From: Achatina immaculata
Taxonomy: Eukaryota; Mollusca; Gastropoda; Stylommatophora; Achatinidae
Assembly: GCA_009760885.1 (NCBI GenBank)
Contig: CM019714.1
Span: 4,203,895 to 4,267,894, forward strand
Direction of reading: 5' to 3'
DNA length: 64,000 bases
This document shows, in pieces, positions 1-11,291 of the stretch. Numbering within the stretch: the stretch's first letter is position 1; the number at the start of each line of letters is the position of its first letter. The translations under genes and the position numbers were made by a program. The notes beneath the pieces are model-generated. The model searched no databases. It was given only the letters and a program-made list of their open reading frames with translations, and was not told where the DNA came from.

Positions 1-63
1 TGGTGTCACCATCCTGGTCTATGTAGTTGCCAAGGTATGCAAAATGACTGACTTCTTCAACAT

Positions 64-177
64 ATGAACATCATACACAAAACATATTATAATCATCTTA
101 AAGGTCAGCCCTCCTACCTGATAAAAACATCACACACAAAACATTACAATTATCTTAGCGGTCAGCCCTCCACTCCT
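64..177. repeat. Two-copy ~59-bp direct repeat at the left edge
   Basis: Two diverged copies of a unit ending in ggtcagccctcc lie next to each other. They run directly into the 62-bp satellite. No coding potential is visible. Confidence 0.6.
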
Positions 178-307
178 TCTCCTAAGATTGCTTCTTCTCT
201 CTCATGCTGTCTCCTATCATTATATCTTCTCTTCCTATCTCTCTCCTAAGATTGCTTCTTCTCTCTCATGCTGTCTCCTATCATTATATCTTCTCTTCCT
301 ATCTCTT
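178..307. repeat. 62-bp pyrimidine-rich satellite, left part
   Basis: About two units with the core cctaagattgcttcttctct. The same unit resumes at 1001 after a LINE fragment, so this was one array split by an insertion. Confidence 0.85.
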
Positions 308-1000
308 AGTAAAGCTTATTAGTGACAAAGATCAAGCACAAACAACTAATCATCACAAACGTATCAAAATACTACCTCTTAAGAACAGGTTCCTCTTCAA
401 CAAAGCCAAGTTAGTACATCAAATTCTTTCACGGCATGCCCCGCCTTATCTATGGAACCTGTTTAAATTTAGCCCAAAGTGCAACCAATGCTTGAACAAC
501 ATATGTCTTCCAAAACCTAGACTTGATCTTTACAAGAAAAGCTTTAGTTATTCTGCTGCTCATCTTTGGAATACCCTCCCATCCTATATAAAAAATATAA
601 ATTAAACTCCTTCCTACAACTACAAGCTTTCCCAATATCTATTTGATGTCGACTACATGCCTCCATGAATTATAAAACTTAAAAGTTATCTTAAACTGGT
701 CTTACAGACATCGAATACAATTAATTGTTTTCTGAATAGTCCCGAAAATTTTGTTTAGTAGATAGTCATTTATAATGTATGTAGTTACTTCTGTACTGAG
801 TGAATGTTTAAGAGCGAATGTTATATTTTATTTTATGTCTCTCAGCTTCAATGTTAGTTATGTTTGTTATATGAACAGCATATTTGTAGAATGTCTGGAA
901 TAGAGTGAAAGATGTATGATAAAGGGCAGAACGTCAGATGGGCCTGCGTGCCCAATTCTTAACCCTTTTGAAATAAAGATCAATCAACCAATCAATCAAT
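308..1000 (+). mobile_element. CR1/L2-like LINE, 3'-end fragment (5'-truncated)
   Basis: Positions 308-605 encode the C-terminal end of a non-LTR reverse transcriptase ORF. Recognisable pieces are ILPLKNRFLFNKAKLVHQIL, APPYLW and AAHLWNTLPSYI, ending at a stop at 603-605. These match the tail that follows the reverse-transcriptase domain in CR1/L2/Rex-type elements. The 3' UTR (606-978) ends in a potential hairpin gggcctgcgtgccc (940-953), an aaataaag signal (971-978) and a short tetranucleotide tail of caat/tcaa units (979-1000). Left and right flanks are the same 62-bp satellite, so the copy inserted into a pre-existing array. The catalytic domain is absent, so the copy is dead. Clade assignment is by general resemblance only. 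Confidence 0.8.
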
Positions 1001-1945
1001 CTCTCCTAAGATTGCTTCTTCTCTCTCATGCTGTCTCCTGTCATTATATCTTCTCTGCCTATCTCTCTCCTAAGATAGCTTCTTCTCTCTCATGCTGTCT
1101 CTTATCATTATATCTTCTCTTCCCATCTCTCTCCTAAGATTGTTTCTTCTTCTCTTTCTTGATGTCACCTATCATTATATTTTCTCATCCCATCTCTCTC
1201 CTAAGATTGCTTATTCTCTTTCATGCTGTCTCCTGATATTACATTACTTCTTCTCTTCCTATCTCTCTCCTAAGACTACTTCTTCTCTTCCCATCTCTCT
1301 CCTAAGATTGCTTCTTCTCTTACATGCTGTCTCCTATCATTATATCTTTTCTTCCCATCTGTCTCTTAACATTACTTCTTCTTCTTCTCTTCCTATCTCT
1401 CTCCTAAGATTGCTTCTTCTCTTCCATGCTGTCTCCTATCATTATATCTTCTCTTCCCATCTCTCTCCTAAGATTGCTTCTTCTCTTTCATGCTGTATCC
1501 TATCATTATATCTTCTCTTCCCATCTGTCTCCTAAGATTACTTTGTCTCTTATATGCTGTCTTCTATCATTATATCTTCTCTTCCTATCTCTCTCCTAAG
1601 ATTGCTTCTTCTCTTCCATGCTGTCTCCTATCATTATATCTTCTCTTCCCATCTCTCTCCTAAGATTGCTTCTTCTCTTTCATGCTGTATCCTATCATTA
1701 TATCTTCTCTTCCCATCTCTCTCCTAAGATTGCTTCTTCTCTTTCATGCTGTATCCTATCATTATATCTTCTCTTCCCATCTGTCTCCTAAGATTAATTT
1801 GTCTCTTATATGCTGTCTTCTATCATTACTTCTCTTCCTATTTCTCTTTTCCTAACATTACTTCTTCTCTTCCTGTCTCTCTTCTCCTAACAATACTTAT
1901 TCTCCTACTATCTCTTTCTCCTAACATTACTTCTTCTCTATAAAC
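1001..1945. repeat. 62-bp pyrimidine-rich satellite, right part
   Basis: About 15 units of roughly 62 bp, with variants at the gctgtctcc/gctgtatcc position and several shortened units toward 1900. ORFs rich in Ser, Leu and Ile cross it in several frames only because the unit lacks stop codons. I see no gene. Confidence 0.9.
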
Positions 1946-2270
1946 ATTTGTTCAGTTATATACTCCCTGTTCCAAAATCTCTTGTTCCTCTACATGCTCT
2001 GAAACAAAATCCCTTGTTCCCCTCCATGCTGTCACATAATACCATTTGTTCTCTTCCAAGCTCTCAAACAATATCACTTGTTCCCCTCCAGTCTCTCAAT
2101 CAATATCAAATCTTCCTCTCCAATCTCTCAAACAATATCAAATGTTCCCCTCTAATCTCTCAAACAATATCACATGTTCCCCTCTAATCTCTCAAACAAT
2201 ATCACATGTTCCCCTCTAATCTCTCAAACAATATCACATGTTCCCCTCCAATCTCTCAAACAATATCACA
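1946..2270. repeat. 32-bp satellite, diverged left arm
   Basis: Units of about 32 bp with the core ctctcaaacaatatcacatg, more diverged at the left. It is the oldest-looking part of the 32-bp family that dominates 4.1-8.9 kb, and it is interrupted at about 2271 by a LINE. Confidence 0.85.
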
Positions 2271-4078
2271 TTGACAAAAAATATTTCCTTGACGCTTTTA
2301 AACTCGCCAAAGTTTTCCCTCTTTTTAAATCTGGACAGACTAGCGACCTCTCAAACTATAGACCCATATCCATTCTGTCATCACTATCTAAACCTCTTGA
2401 AAAGCATATACAAAAGTTAACACTGCTCCACATGCAAGAAAACAGTCTACTAATAGACAGTCAGTCAGGTTTTAGACCAAATTACTCCTGCCATACAGCA
2501 TTAACTAAAATGACAGAAAGCTGGCTGTCTAATATAAATGATGACAAATTGTGTGGTGCTGTCTTTGTTGATTTTAAGAAAGCCTTTGATATGACTGATC
2601 ATGAAATTCTTGAAAAAAAAAAGCTGGAAGGCTATAGATTACACCCTGACCTAACAAAATTTATTACATCTTTTCTCTCAGGTAGAAAACAAGTAGTTTG
2701 CTTTAGAAACAAAATATCTGGCTCGTCTGTGGTTGATACCGATATTCCTCAAGGCTCCATTCTTGGTCCTCTTCTCTTTGCTACCTATATTAATGGCCTA
2801 CCACTACATTTAAAACACTCTTCATGTGATCTTTTCACTGATGACTGTACTGTTTACAATAGTGACTATGACATCAATAAACTACAGACAATGCTCCAAA
2901 ATGATATAAACAGTTTGATTAAATGGAGTAATAAAAAATGGTATGTTGATAAACACCAACAAAACAAAATCAATGCTCATCACTACAAGACAGAAACTGC
3001 AGAATGCAACAAAAACTTCTCTACAGCTTTGTGCTGGGACTAAGGCAATAGAAAATGTTTATTAACATAAAACTCTAGGACTCATCATTGATCAGCATTT
3101 AACTTGGAATTCTCACATACATAACCTAACAAACTTGATTACACAGAAAGTTGACCAATTAGCCAAAATTAAACACTTTATCGACAAAGACACAAGAAAG
3201 ATATACTACATATCACACATACAAACACACTTAAATTACTGTTCCACAATCTGGGATGGATGCTCAGTCTCAAACACAAAAAGGCTCCACTCACTTCACA
3301 AGCGAGCATTAAATCTTATTTGTGACAAACACCCAGTACAGACTGTAGATCAACACAAACAACTCAAAATTCTACCCCTCAAAAATAGAATCATTTTTAA
3401 CAAAGTTAAGTTTGTTCACAGAATTCTGTCGCACAATGCTCCGCCTTACTTGTGGCCACTGTTTACGTATAACACTAAACATAGCCAGCATTTAAAAAAC
3501 TGTCTTCTTCCAGGATTGATCTGTACAAGAAAAGCTTTGCATACTCTGCAGTACAGCTCTGGAACACCCTCCCCTACTATTTAAAATCCATTGGTAATAC
3601 TTCATCCTTTAACCAAACCTATTTCATTATTTACTTGCTTGTAATTATATGCCTCCATAAAATAACCTAGCACTCTCTCAACACATGACTCGCCAACCAT
3701 CAAGTACTAAAATGACATAGTTAGAAAAGCAACGTGTTAGATATTGTTAGAAATTATTTTAATGTTTGTTAAAAAACATATGTTAGAAGATCTGTATGTA
3801 CAATGTATTTTTGTTTATGTATATGTCTGCATGTGAATGTGTGCGTGAGTGCTATTTTATTAGGTTAATTACTTCTTCTCTTTTACTTTGAATGTAGTAG
3901 TTAAATCTTACACTCTTTTGATATGTTTTTTTTCTTAATTTAATTTGTATATATGTACTAAATCAAGTGTGTGGGAAGAATGAAAGATGGAGTGATGAAG
4001 GGCAGAATGTAAGACGGGCCTGCGTGCCCAATTCTTTAATCTTTAAAAATAAAGATTATTCATTCATTCATTCATTCA
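2271..4078 (+). mobile_element. CR1/L2-like LINE fragment with RT core and 3' UTR
   Basis: This is a 5'-truncated element beginning inside the reverse-transcriptase domain. Positions about 2274-3043 carry, in order, LSNYRPISILSS, FVDFKKAFD (motif A), PQGSILGPLLF (motif B) and LFTDDCTVY (motif C; FTDD in place of the usual YADD/FADD). A stop at 3041-3043 and a frameshift split it from the C-terminal part (about 3058-3584: LITQKVDQLAKIKHFIDK, ILPLKNRIIFNKVKFVHRIL). The final part is frameshifted relative to the related copy at 308-605. The 3' UTR shares with that copy the hairpin gggcctgcgtgccc (4016-4029) and an AATAAA-like signal, then ends in an attc tail (about 4058-4078). It sits in the 32-bp satellite and is inactive. 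Confidence 0.85.
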
Positions 4079-5293
4079 TGTTCCCTGCCAATCTCTCAAA
4101 CAATATCACATGTTCCCCTCCAATCTCTCAAAAAAAAAATCACGTGTTCCCCTCCAACCTCTCAAACAATATCACATGTTTATTAACATAAAACTCTAGG
4201 ACTCATCATTGATCAGCATTTAACTTGGAATTCTCACATACATAACCTAACAAACTTGATTACACAGAAAGTTGACCAATTAGCCAAAATTAAACACTTT
4301 ATCGACAAAGACACAAGAAAGATATACTACATATCACACATACAAACACACTTAAATTACTGTTCCACAATCTGGGATGGATGCTCAGTCTCAAACACAA
4401 AAAGGCTCCACTCACTTCACAAGCGAGCATTAAATCTTATTTGTGACAAACACCCAGTACAGACTGTAGATCAACACAAACAACTCAAAATTCTACCCCT
4501 CAAAAATAGAATCATTTTTAACAAAGTTAAGTTTGTTCACAGAATTCTGTCGCACAATGCTCCGCCTTACTTGTGGCCACTGTTTACGTATAACACTAAA
4601 CATAGCCAGCATTTAAAAAACTGTCTTCTTCCAGGATTGATCTGTACAAGAAAAGCTTTGCATACTCTGCAGTACAGCTCTGGAACACCCTCCCCTACTA
4701 TTTAAAATCCATTGGTAATACTTCATCCTTTAACCAAACCTATTTCATTATTTACTTGCTTGTAATTATATGCCTCCATAAAATAACCTAGCACTCTCTC
4801 AACACATGACTCGCCAACCATCAAGTACTAAAATGACATAGTTAGAAAAGCAACGTGTTAGATATTGTTAGAAATTATTTTAATGTTTGTTAAAAAACAT
4901 ATGTTAGAAGATCTGTATGTACAATGTATTTTTGTTTATGTATATGTCTGCATGTGAATGTGTGCGTGAGTGCTATTTTATTAGGTTAATTACTTCTTCT
5001 CTTTTACTTTGAATGTAGTAGTTAAATCTTACACTCTTTTGATATGTTTTTTTTCTTAATTTAATTTGTATATATGTACTAAATCAAGTGTGTGGGAAGA
5101 ATGAAAGATGGAGTGATGAAGGGCAGAATGTAAGACGGGCCTGCGTGCCCAATTCTTTAATCTTTAAAAATAAAGATTATTCATTCATTCATTCATTCAT
5201 GTTCCCTGCCAATCTCTCAAACAATATCACATGTTCCCCTCCAATCTCTCAAAAAAAAAATCACGTGTTCCCCTCCAACCTCTCAAACAATAT
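3052..5293 (+). repeat. 1,121-bp tandem segmental duplication of the LINE 3' end
   Basis: Positions 3052-4172 recur at 4173-5293 with a constant offset of 1,121 bp and no difference that I noticed by eye. The unit contains the LINE C-terminal coding stretch, its 3' UTR and about 90 bp of 32-bp satellite. The internal junction near 4172 shares the short sequence atgt between satellite and LINE. The lack of divergence points to a recent event, or to an assembly duplication. Confidence 0.9.
4173..5199 (+). mobile_element. Second copy of the CR1/L2-like LINE 3' part
   Basis: Duplicate of about 3052-4078. It has the same 149-codon open stretch (4256-4705), the same hairpin (5137-5150) and the same attc tail. 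It arose by DNA duplication rather than independent retrotransposition, because the flanking satellite is copied as well. Confidence 0.85.
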
Positions 5294-5488
5294 CACATGT
5301 TCCCATTCAATCTCTCATATAATATGCCATGTTACTCTCCAATCTCTCAAATAATAGTATGTTCACATCCAAACTCTGAATATCACATGTTCCTTTATAA
5401 GCTCTCAAACAATATCGCATGTTCACCTCCAATCTCTCACACAATAATACTTGTTCCCCTCATGCTCTTACACAATAGAACATGTTCT
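5200..5488. repeat. 32-bp satellite, diverged units
   Basis: Irregular units of the 32-bp family that match 6775-7064 at an offset of 1,576 bp. This shows that the segmental copy extends beyond the LINE. Confidence 0.85.
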
Positions 5489-6000
5489 TCTACATGATCT
5501 CACACAATATCACTTGTTCCTCTACATGATCTCACACAATATCACTTGTTCCTCTACATGATCTCACACAATATCACTTGTTCCTCTACATGATCTCACA
5601 CAATATCACTTGTTCCTCTACATGATCTCACACAATATCACTTGTTCCTCTACATGATCTCACACAATATCACTTGTTCCTCTACATGATCTCACACAAT
5701 ATCACTTGTTCCTCTACATGATCTCACACAATATCACTTGTTCCTCTACATGATCTCACACAATATCACTTGTTCCTCTACATGATCTCACACAATATCA
5801 CTTGTTCCTCTACATGATCTCACACAATATCACTTGTTCCTCTACATGATCTCACACAATATCACTTGTTCCTCTACATGATCTCACACAATATCACTTG
5901 TTCCTCTACATGATCTCACACAATATCACTTGTTCCTCTACATGATCTCACACAATATCACTTGTTCCTCTACATGATCTCACACAATATCACTTGTTCC
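5489..6000. repeat. Sixteen identical 32-bp units
   Basis: Exactly 512 bp, which is 16 copies of a 32-bp unit containing catgatctcacacaatatca, with no difference found between copies. At the paralogous position near 7065 only one such unit is present. Confidence 0.95.
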
Positions 6001-6133
6001 CCTTCATTCTTTCACACTATATCGCATGTTTCCCTTCATGCTCTATAACAATATCACAAGTTTTCCTACATGCTCTCAAACAATATCACATGTTCAACTC
6101 AATGCTCTCAAACAAGTTCACATGTTCCCCTCC
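6001..6133. repeat. 32-bp satellite, diverged units
   Basis: About four diverged units. The last, ending cccctccatgctc, runs straight into LINE sequence at about 6134-6139, with atgctc shared by both partners. Confidence 0.8.
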
Positions 6134-6774
6134 ATGCTCCGCCTTACTTGTGGCCACTGTTTACGTATAACACTAAACATAGCCAGCATTTAAAAACTGT
6201 CTTCTTCCAGGATTGATCTGTACAAGAAAAGCTTTGCATACTCTGCAGTACAGCTCTGGAACACCCTCCCCTACTATTTAAAATCCATTGGTAATACTTC
6301 ATCCTTTAACCAAACCTATTTCATTATTTACTTGCTTGTAATTATATGCCTCCATAAAATAACCTAGCACTCTCTCAACACATGACTCGCCAACCATCAA
6401 GTACTAAAATGACATAGTTAGAAAAGCAACGTGTTAGATATTGTTAGAAATTATTTTAATGTTTGTTAAAAAACATATGTTAGAAGATCTGTATGTACAA
6501 TGTATTTTTGTTTATGTATATGTCTGCATGTGAATGTGTGCGTGAGTGCTATTTTATTAGGTTAATTACTTCTTCTCTTTTACTTTGAATGTAGTAGTTA
6601 AATCTTACACTCTTTTGATATGTTTTTTTTCTTAATTTAATTTGTATATATGTACTAAATCAAGTGTGTGGGAAGAATGAAAGATGGAGTGATGAAGGGC
6701 AGAATGTAAGACGGGCCTGCGTGCCCAATTCTTTAATCTTTAAAAATAAAGATTATTCATTCATTCATTCATTC
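6134..6774 (+). mobile_element. Third, shorter copy of the CR1/L2-like LINE 3' end
   Basis: Matches 3437-4078 and 4558-5199 and carries the hairpin (6713-6726) and attc tail. One A is missing from the run after agccagcattt (five A instead of six), which separates it from the other two copies. Its left edge is a satellite-LINE junction and not a normal 5' truncation. Confidence 0.85.
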
Positions 6775-8878
6775 ATGTTCCCTGCCAATCTCTCAAACAA
6801 TATCACATGTTCCCCTCCAATCTCTCAAAAAAAAAATCACGTGTTCCCCTCCAACCTCTCAAACAATATCACATGTTCCCATTCAATCTCTCATATAATA
6901 TGCCATGTTACTCTCCAATCTCTCAAATAATAGTATGTTCACATCCAAACTCTGAATATCACATGTTCCTTTATAAGCTCTCAAACAATATCGCATGTTC
7001 ACCTCCAATCTCTCACACAATATCACTTGTTCCCCTCATGCTCTTACACAATAGAACATGTTCTTCTACATGATCTCACACAATATCACATGTTCAACTA
7101 CATGCTCTCAAACAAGTTCACATGTTCCCCTCCATGTTCTCACACAATATCACTTAATGCACTATATGCTCTCAGAAATATCACTTGTACCCTCCATGCT
7201 CTCACACAATATCACTTGTACCCTACATGCTCTCACACAATATCACTTGTTACCTTATATAATCTCACACATTATCACTTGTTACGTAATATGCTCTCAC
7301 ACAATATCACTTAATCCGCTATATGCTCTCACACAATATCACTTGTACCCTACATGCTCTCACACAATATCACTTGTACCCTCCATGCTCTCACACAATA
7401 TCACTTGTACCCTACATGCTCTCACACAATATCACTTGTTACCTAACATGCTCTCACACAATATCACTTGTTACCCTACATGCTCTCACACAATATCACT
7501 TGTTACACAACATACTCTCACACAATATCACTTGTTACTTTACATGCTCTCACACAATATCACTTGTTACCCTACATGCTCCCACACAATATCACTTGTT
7601 ACCCTACATGCTCTCACACAATATCACTTGTTACCCTACATGCTCTCACACAATATCACTTGTTACCCTACATGCTCTCATACAATATCACTTGTTCCTC
7701 TCCATTCTCTCACACAATATCACTCATTACCTTACATGCTCTCGCACAATATCACTTGTTACCCTCCTTGCTCTCACACAATATCACTTGTTACCCTCCT
7801 TGCTCTCACACAATATCACTTGTTACCCTACATGATTTAGCACAATATAACTTGCTACCTTACATGCTCTCACACATAAAAATGTGTTACCCTACATCTT
7901 CTCACACAATATCACTTGTTATCCTCTTTGCTCTCACACAATATCACTTGTTAGTCTACATGCTCTCACACAATATCACTTGTTACCCTACATGCTCTCA
8001 CACAATATCACTTGTTTCCCTCCATGCTCTCACACAATATCACTTGTTTCCCTCCATGCTCTCACACAATATCACTTGTTTCCCTACATGCTCTCACACA
8101 ATATCACTTGTTTCCCTCCATGCTCTCACACAATATCACTTGTTACTCACCATGCTCTCACACAATATCACTTGTTTCCCTCCATGCTCTCACACAATAT
8201 CACTTGTTTCCCTCCATGCTCTCACACAATATCACTTGTTTCCCTCCATGCTCTCACACAATATCACTTGTTACTCACCATGCTCTCACACAATATCACT
8301 TGTTTCCCTCCATGCTCTCACACAATATCACTTGTTACTCACCATGCTCTCACACAATATCACTTGTTTCCCTCCATGCTCTCACACAATATCACTTGTT
8401 ACTCACCATGCTCTCACACAATATCACTTGTTACTCACCATGCTCTCACACAATATCACTTGTTTCCCTCCATGCTCTCACACAATATCACTTGTTTCCC
8501 TCCATGCTCTCACACAATATCACTTGTTTCCCTCCATGCTCTCACACAATATCACTTGTTACTCTCAATGCTCTCACACAATATCACTTGTTTCCCTCCA
8601 TGCTCTCACGTAATATCACTTGTAGCCCTCCATGCTCTCACACAATATCACTTGTTACTCACCATGCTCTCACACAATATCACTTGTTACTCACCATGCT
8701 CTCACACAATATCACTTGTACCCCTCCATGCTCTCACACAATATCACTTGTTACTCACCATGCTCTCACACAAAATCACATGTTCCCCTACATGATCTCA
8801 CGTAGTATCACATGTTCCCCTATTGCTCTCATACAAAATCATATGTTCCCCTCCATGCTCTCTAACAAGATCACATAT
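6775..8878. repeat. 32-bp satellite, main array (~60 units)
   Basis: Units of 32 bp built on ctctcacacaatatcacttg plus a variable 12-bp part (for example tttccctccatg, ttactcaccatg, ttaccctacatg). Because 32 is not a multiple of three and the unit has no stop, overlapping ORFs of 260-381 codons appear in all three plus frames. They are artefacts of composition. Variant units alternate in blocks, as expected from unequal exchange. Confidence 0.95.
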
Positions 8879-8902
8879 TTCCTTACCAATCTGCTGGCCC
8901 AG

Positions 8903-9052
8903 ACTCAGATGGTCACAACTGTGAACAGAGAGAGATGGTTGGCCTGGTTGTGTGTGCAGCAGATAGATCACAATTCACAAACTATCCTGCCTTGTATGGC
9001 TGCCAGTGATTCAAGTTTCAAGGAAGCAGTTAAATTTTCTGTGAACAAATAA
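8903..9052 (+). other. Exon-like coding fragment, function unknown (copy 1)
   Basis: A non-repetitive open stretch reads TQMVTTVNRERWLAWLCVQQ, continues with mixed polar and hydrophobic residues and ends at a stop at 9050-9052. It is preceded by a pyrimidine-rich run ending in AG at 8901-8902, which resembles a 3' splice site. An AATAAA follows at 9140-9145. These features would suit the last exon of a gene, or a retrocopy. I do not recognise the protein, and no upstream exon is visible because the sequence to the left is satellite. The copy at 10568-10717 appears identical. Confidence 0.35.
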
Positions 9053-9171
9053 CGCAAACTATTACAAACTATGGTTGATCAAATGTGTACTAACTCCGTA
9101 ATGTTGTCAAATTAGTATGATAAATAGTCACTCTCAAGGAATAAATATACACATTAATACAAGAACTTAAT

Positions 9172-9441
9172 ACTAAAGAAGGCTGGCTAGTAAAGAGGAT
9201 TAAAGAGAGAAAACTTAAATATTTTGGACACATTAAACGTCATGATAATCTAGAGAAGACCGTCTTGGAAGGGTACATAATGGGAAAAAGAAAGAGAAAG
9301 ACCAGATTAAGATGGCTGCAAGACATCGTTGAGGATCTGCAAATGGATGCTTCAGCAGCAGGCCATCTTGCTCACAACCGAGATGCCTACAGGAGTGCTG
9401 TTAGGGAGGCAAAGTTCCACAAGGGACATACAAATGACTGA
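9172..9441 (+). mobile_element. LINE ORF2 C-terminal remnant (copy 1)
   Basis: The plus-strand reading frame to the stop at 9439-9441 gives ERKLKYFGHIKRHDNLEKTV, then GKRKRKTRLRWLQDIVEDLQ and a tail ending in KGHTND. The pattern 'x-YFGH-basic ... GKR-R ... RWLQDI' is the C-terminal end of ORF2 in many APE-type LINEs of invertebrates. No RT core is present. The related remnants at 25813 and 33547 belong to the same family (HDNLEK, AGHLAHNR). Confidence 0.75.
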
Positions 9442-9630
9442 TTGAGTGATAGTCACTCTGATATGTTTATGTCTCAGCACATAAAAGCTGACTTCTGACT
9501 AGAACAAACTGCTGACTTCTGACTAGAACAAACTGCTGACTTCTAGTTAACTCTGGGATCAGACACTGCAGTCACTGCTGGTGCAGTATTTATGTTGTAG
9601 AAATAGCCAGGTATCTTTCCCTAGTTCGTG
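9442..9630 (+). other. Short unique segment
   Basis: Contains three partial copies of ctgacttctgactagaacaa (about 9488-9545). I see no gene. It is duplicated at 11107-11290. Confidence 0.5.
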
Positions 9631-10527
9631 CTAGTTCACAAACACGTCATTCCCCACCCCCCCCCCCGTCCATGATAGTTCACAAACACGTCACCCCCCC
9701 CCCTCAGTCCATGCTAGTTCACAAACACGTCATTCCCCCCCCCCCCAGTCCATGCTAGTTCACAAACAAGTCACCCCCCCAGTCCATGCTAGTTCACAAA
9801 CACGTCATTCCCCCCCCCAGTCCATGCTAGTTCACAAACACGTCACCCCCCCCCAGTCCATGCTAGTTCACAAACACGTCATTCCCCCCCCCAGTCCATG
9901 CTAGTTCACAAACACGTCATTCCCCCCCCCAGTCCATGCTAGTTCACAAACACGTCACCCCCCCCCAGTCCATGCTAGTTCACAAACACGTCATACCCCC
10001 CCCGTCCATGATAGTTCACAAACACGTCATACCCCCCCCGTCCATGATAGTTCACAAACACGTCATACCCCCCCCCCCCCGTCCATGACAGTTCACAAAC
10101 ACGTCATACCCCCCCAGTCCATGATAGTCCACAAACACGTCACCCCCCCCCAGTCCATGATAGTTCACAAACACGTCATACCCCCCCCAGTCCATGATAG
10201 TTCACAAACACGTCATACCCCCCCAGTCCATGCTAGTTCACAACACGTCATTCCCCCCCCCCAGTCCATGCTAGTTCACAAACACGTCACCCCCCCCCAG
10301 TCCATGCTAGTTCACAAACACGTCATCCCCCCAAGTCCATGCTAGTTCACAAACACGTCACCCCCCCCCAGTCCATGCTAGTTCACAAACACGTCACCCC
10401 CCCCAGTCCATGCTAGTTCACAAACACGTCATTCCCCCCCCAGTCCATGCTAGTTCACAAACACGTCATACCCCCCCAGTCCATGCTAGTTCACAAACAC
10501 GTCATTCCCCCCCCAGTCCATGCTCTC
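9631..10527. repeat. Poly-C minisatellite, ~40-bp units (array 1)
   Basis: About 22 units of gctagttcacaaacacgtca followed by a C-tract of 5-12 residues and agtccat. Substitutions define blocks (gctagt/gatagt; cattcc/cacc/catacc). Tract length varies from unit to unit. The minus strand carries regularly spaced G-runs. Confidence 0.95.
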
Positions 10528-10567
10528 TAACAAGATCACATATTTCCTTACCAATCTGCTGGCCCAG

Positions 10568-10717
10568 ACTCAGATGGTCACAACTGTGAACAGAGAGAGA
10601 TGGTTGGCCTGGTTGTGTGTGCAGCAGATAGATCACAATTCACAAACTATCCTGCCTTGTATGGCTGCCAGTGATTCAAGTTTCAAGGAAGCAGTTAAAT
10701 TTTCTGTGAACAAATAA
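10568..10717 (+). other. Exon-like coding fragment (copy 2)
   Basis: Second copy of 8903-9052, apparently identical over the open stretch and the upstream pyrimidine-AG. Identity between copies reflects the segmental duplication and says nothing about selection. Confidence 0.35.
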
Positions 10718-10836
10718 CGCAAACTATTACAAACTATGGTTGATCAAATGTGTACTAACTCCGTAATGTTGTCAAATTAGTATGATAAATAGTCACTCTC
10801 AAGGAATAAATATACACATTAATACAAGAACTTAAT

Positions 10837-11106
10837 ACTAAAGAAGGCTGGCTAGTAAAGAGGATTAAAGAGAGAAAACTTAAATATTTTGGACACATTA
10901 AACGTCATGATAATCTAGAGAAGACCGTCTTGGAAGGGTACATAATGGGAAAAAGAAAGAGAAAGACCAGATTAAGATGGCTGCAAGACATCGTTGAGGA
11001 TCTGCAAATGGATGCTTCAGCAGCAGGCCATCTTGCTCACAACCGAGATGCCTACAGGAGTGCTGTTAGGGAGGCAAAGTTCCACAAGGGACATACAAAT
11101 GACTGA
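10837..11106 (+). mobile_element. LINE ORF2 C-terminal remnant (copy 2)
   Basis: Duplicate of 9172-9441 at an offset of 1,665 bp, same reading frame and stop (11104-11106). Confidence 0.75.
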
Positions 11107-11291
11107 TTGAGTGATAGTCACTCTGATATGTTTATGTCTCAGCACATAAAAGCTGACTTCTGACTAGAACAAACTGCTGACTTCTGACTAGAACAAACTG
11201 CTGACTTCTAGTTTCTGGGATCAGACACTGCAGTCACTGCTGGTGCAGTATTTATGTTGTAGAAATAGCCAGGTATCTTTCCCTAGTTCGT

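Larger units (their letters stand above)
8851..9640 (+). repeat. Segmental duplication, copy 1 (offset 1,665 bp)
   Basis: This block (exon-like fragment, LINE remnant, unique tail) recurs at 10516-11304. A 3-bp difference near 9552 (ttaactctggg against tttctggg) is the only indel I noticed. The right copy begins in gtccatgct, a string shared by the poly-C minisatellite and the 32-bp satellite. Confidence 0.9.

Noticed and set aside
5489..6000. CRISPR-like regular 32-bp repeats
   Set aside because: The repeats are directly contiguous with no unique spacers, and the context is eukaryotic with no cas-like genes.
7468..8613. Long ORFs (up to 381 codons) in the 32-bp satellite
   Set aside because: The unit has no stop in any plus frame and its length shifts frame each time, so all three frames are open. 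No non-repetitive domain is present.
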